Part shown: positions 62,990-64,000 of the stretch, piece after piece
Position numbering within the stretch: the stretch's first letter is position 1
How the letters are laid out: each line of letters opens with the position of its first letter
Origin: Pseudogulbenkiania ferrooxidans 2002
Lineage (GTDB): Bacteria; Pseudomonadota; Gammaproteobacteria; Burkholderiales; Chromobacteriaceae
Length of the DNA: 64,000 nt
Reading direction: 5' to 3'
NCBI RefSeq assembly: GCF_000174355.1
Contig: NZ_ACIS01000006.1
Location: 108,568-172,567, forward strand
Program-made: the position numbers and the translations under genes
Notes under the pieces: model-generated
Told to the model about the DNA's origin: nothing
Database searches by the model: none
What the model saw: only the letters and a program-made list of their open reading frames with translations

Positions 62990-64000
62990 TCAACGACGAC
63001 CACGGACGTGTCCTGATGGTTGTCTGCTCATCTCCCCCAGCAGCTGGCTGACTGGCGTGGTGACCTTGGCCAGCGGGTTGGCCTGGTCAACGCTCTTGGT
63101 CAGCTTGCGGAACGCCAGGTGGGTGTAGATGGCGGTCGACTTCGGGTCCTTGTGGCCCATCAGGTTCTGGCGCTCGAGCAGATCGATATCGCCCTCGGCC
63201 AGCTCGGTGCCAAACAGGTGGCGCAGGGCATGGGGGTTCAGCTGCTCCTCGGGGATGCCGGCCGCCTTGCCGTGGCGCTGGATCATGGCGAACACCCCGC
63301 GCGTGGAGAAGCGGCGGCGCTCGCCGTAATACTCGTGAGCGGGGCAGCGGCGGTTGCGGGTGGTGATGAACAGCACGCGGTCGCCGCTCGGGGTCGATCG
63401 GTCGATTCCCTCCAGATCCGGGTGCTCCATGTACACGCGCAGCAGCAGATCGGCTTCGCGGGGAACCGGGATCAGGCGTTCCTTGCCGCCTTTCTCGATC
63501 GGCTTGAGCGCCAGGCGCGGCTCGCCGTCGACAACCTGGGTAGTCAGGTTCCCCTCGTTGAGTGCCGCGAGGCCGCTCACGCGCAGGCCGCAGCCCAGCA
63601 GCAGCGCCAGCATGGCCGCATCGCGCACGCCCTCGAAGGTGTTGAAGTCCGGCGCCCACATCAGGCGCTCGGCGGTGTCCAGCGTCGCCACCCGCGGTAA
63701 TTTGCCCGGCTTGCGTGGGTAGGGCACGGCCTGGGAGGGATCGCGGCCGGTCAGCCCGCGCACGGCCGACAGATAGCGGTAGAGCTCGTGGATGCAGGCC
63801 ACATAAGGGGTGCGGCTCACCGGCGCCAGTTTCAGCTGCTTGTGCAGGTAGGGGCCGCAGAAGGCCAGCAGCTGGTCGCCGTTGACCTCGAGGGGGTCGC
63901 GGCCGTCCAGCCAGGCCTCGTAGCGCACCAGGATGTCGCGGTAGGCCCGCACGCTGCGATCGGCCAGCCCGTCGTTATCAGCTTTGAAGAGAAGGAACTC
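62990..64000 (-). CDS. Tyrosine recombinase/phage-type integrase, 5' end beyond window
   Basis: At least 336 residues; the frame remains open to the right edge with typical core-binding sequence (EFLLFKADNDGLADRSVRAY), so the true start is probably outside. The catalytic residues are present: Arg in LLLGCGLRVSGLAALNEGN, Lys in IEKGGKERLIPV, HALRH in NPHALRHLFGTELAEG, His in NLMGHKDPKSTAIY, and the nucleophile Tyr in the same AIYTHL segment. It resembles XerC/D-like integrases. It lies on the same strand as, and upstream of, the small ORF and the serine recombinase. Confidence 0.9.
   Translation of the reverse strand, partial: EFLLFKADNDGLADRSVRAYRDILVRYEAWLDGRDPLEVNGDQLLAFCGPYLHKQLKLAPVSRTPYVACIHELYRYLSAVRGLTGRDPSQAVPYPRKPGKLPRVATLDTAERLMWAPDFNTFEGVRDAAMLALLLGCGLRVSGLAALNEGNLTTQVVDGEPRLALKPIEKGGKERLIPVPREADLLLRVYMEHPDLEGIDRSTPSGDRVLFITTRNRRCPAHEYYGERRRFSTRGVFAMIQRHGKAAGIPEEQLNPHALRHLFGTELAEGDIDLLERQNLMGHKDPKSTAIYTHLAFRKLTKSVDQANPLAKVTTPVSQLLGEMSRQPSGHVRGRR

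Overview
The window looks like the chromosome of a GC-rich betaproteobacterium, probably Neisseriales/Chromobacteriaceae. This rests on gene order (bamE-dapB next to fur; aat-bpt facing pyrD; rluC-gph-Rieske-sppA divergent from rne) and on family resemblance of the proteins; species cannot be fixed from this sequence alone. Almost all coding space can be assigned. There is no rRNA operon, CRISPR array or prophage structural block.

Layout. (1) 1-3,450: start of a leucine/isovalerate (liu) degradation locus: liuA (runs off the left edge), the MerR regulator liuR, and a divergent acyl-CoA synthetase, with a TTACGT-TT-ACGTAA box at each promoter. (2) 3,641-8,184: a YecA/SEC-C protein, an acyl-CoA dehydrogenase with a PsrA-like operator, a DUF2062 membrane protein, a Nudix hydrolase and a PilZ protein. 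(3) 8,374-13,216: the conserved stress operon prkA-yhbH/yeaH-spoVR/ycgB. (4) 13,398-18,120: housekeeping genes dapB, bamE, fur, aat, bpt, a SlyB-like lipoprotein and pyrD. (5) 18,182-22,507: a tight minus-strand operon rluC-gph-Rieske-sppA-motD-rutE, which carries an orphan MotD stator gene. (6) rne (RNase E) with a long leader, followed by a tRNA-Asn gene.

(7) 26,534-60,292: a complete second, lateral-type flagellar system. It holds the flagellin, the export/switch operon fliMNPQR-flhBA (minus), fliEFGHIJ, then fliD-fliS-fliT-fliK-fliL-sigma28-motA-motB in the order of lafBCDEFSTU of Vibrio and Aeromonas, a Crp/Fnr-family regulator, flgM, flgN, a stand-alone muramidase, flgA, flgBCDEFGHIJKL and an unrecognised ORF. 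It lacks fliO, flhF/flhG, chemotaxis genes and the sigma54 activator gene lafK. A recurring box (TGTGA-N4-TCAC) stands before three of its transcription units, and the local Crp-like protein has a CRP-type recognition helix. The FliM-like switch protein lacks the usual CheY-docking peptide. The locus lies between two identical, co-oriented tRNA-Asn genes, each with its own promoter.

(8) 60,670-64,000: the second tRNA-Asn is the edge of an integrated element with a large serine recombinase (its reading frame ends inside the tRNA, antisense), a small unknown protein and a tyrosine recombinase that runs off the right edge.

Scattered through the window are 120-180 bp structured repeats (4,368-4,486; 4,491-4,669; 49,440-49,588; 60,294-60,471). 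They have related inverted termini, start at or a few bases past a stop codon, and carry swappable hairpin modules.
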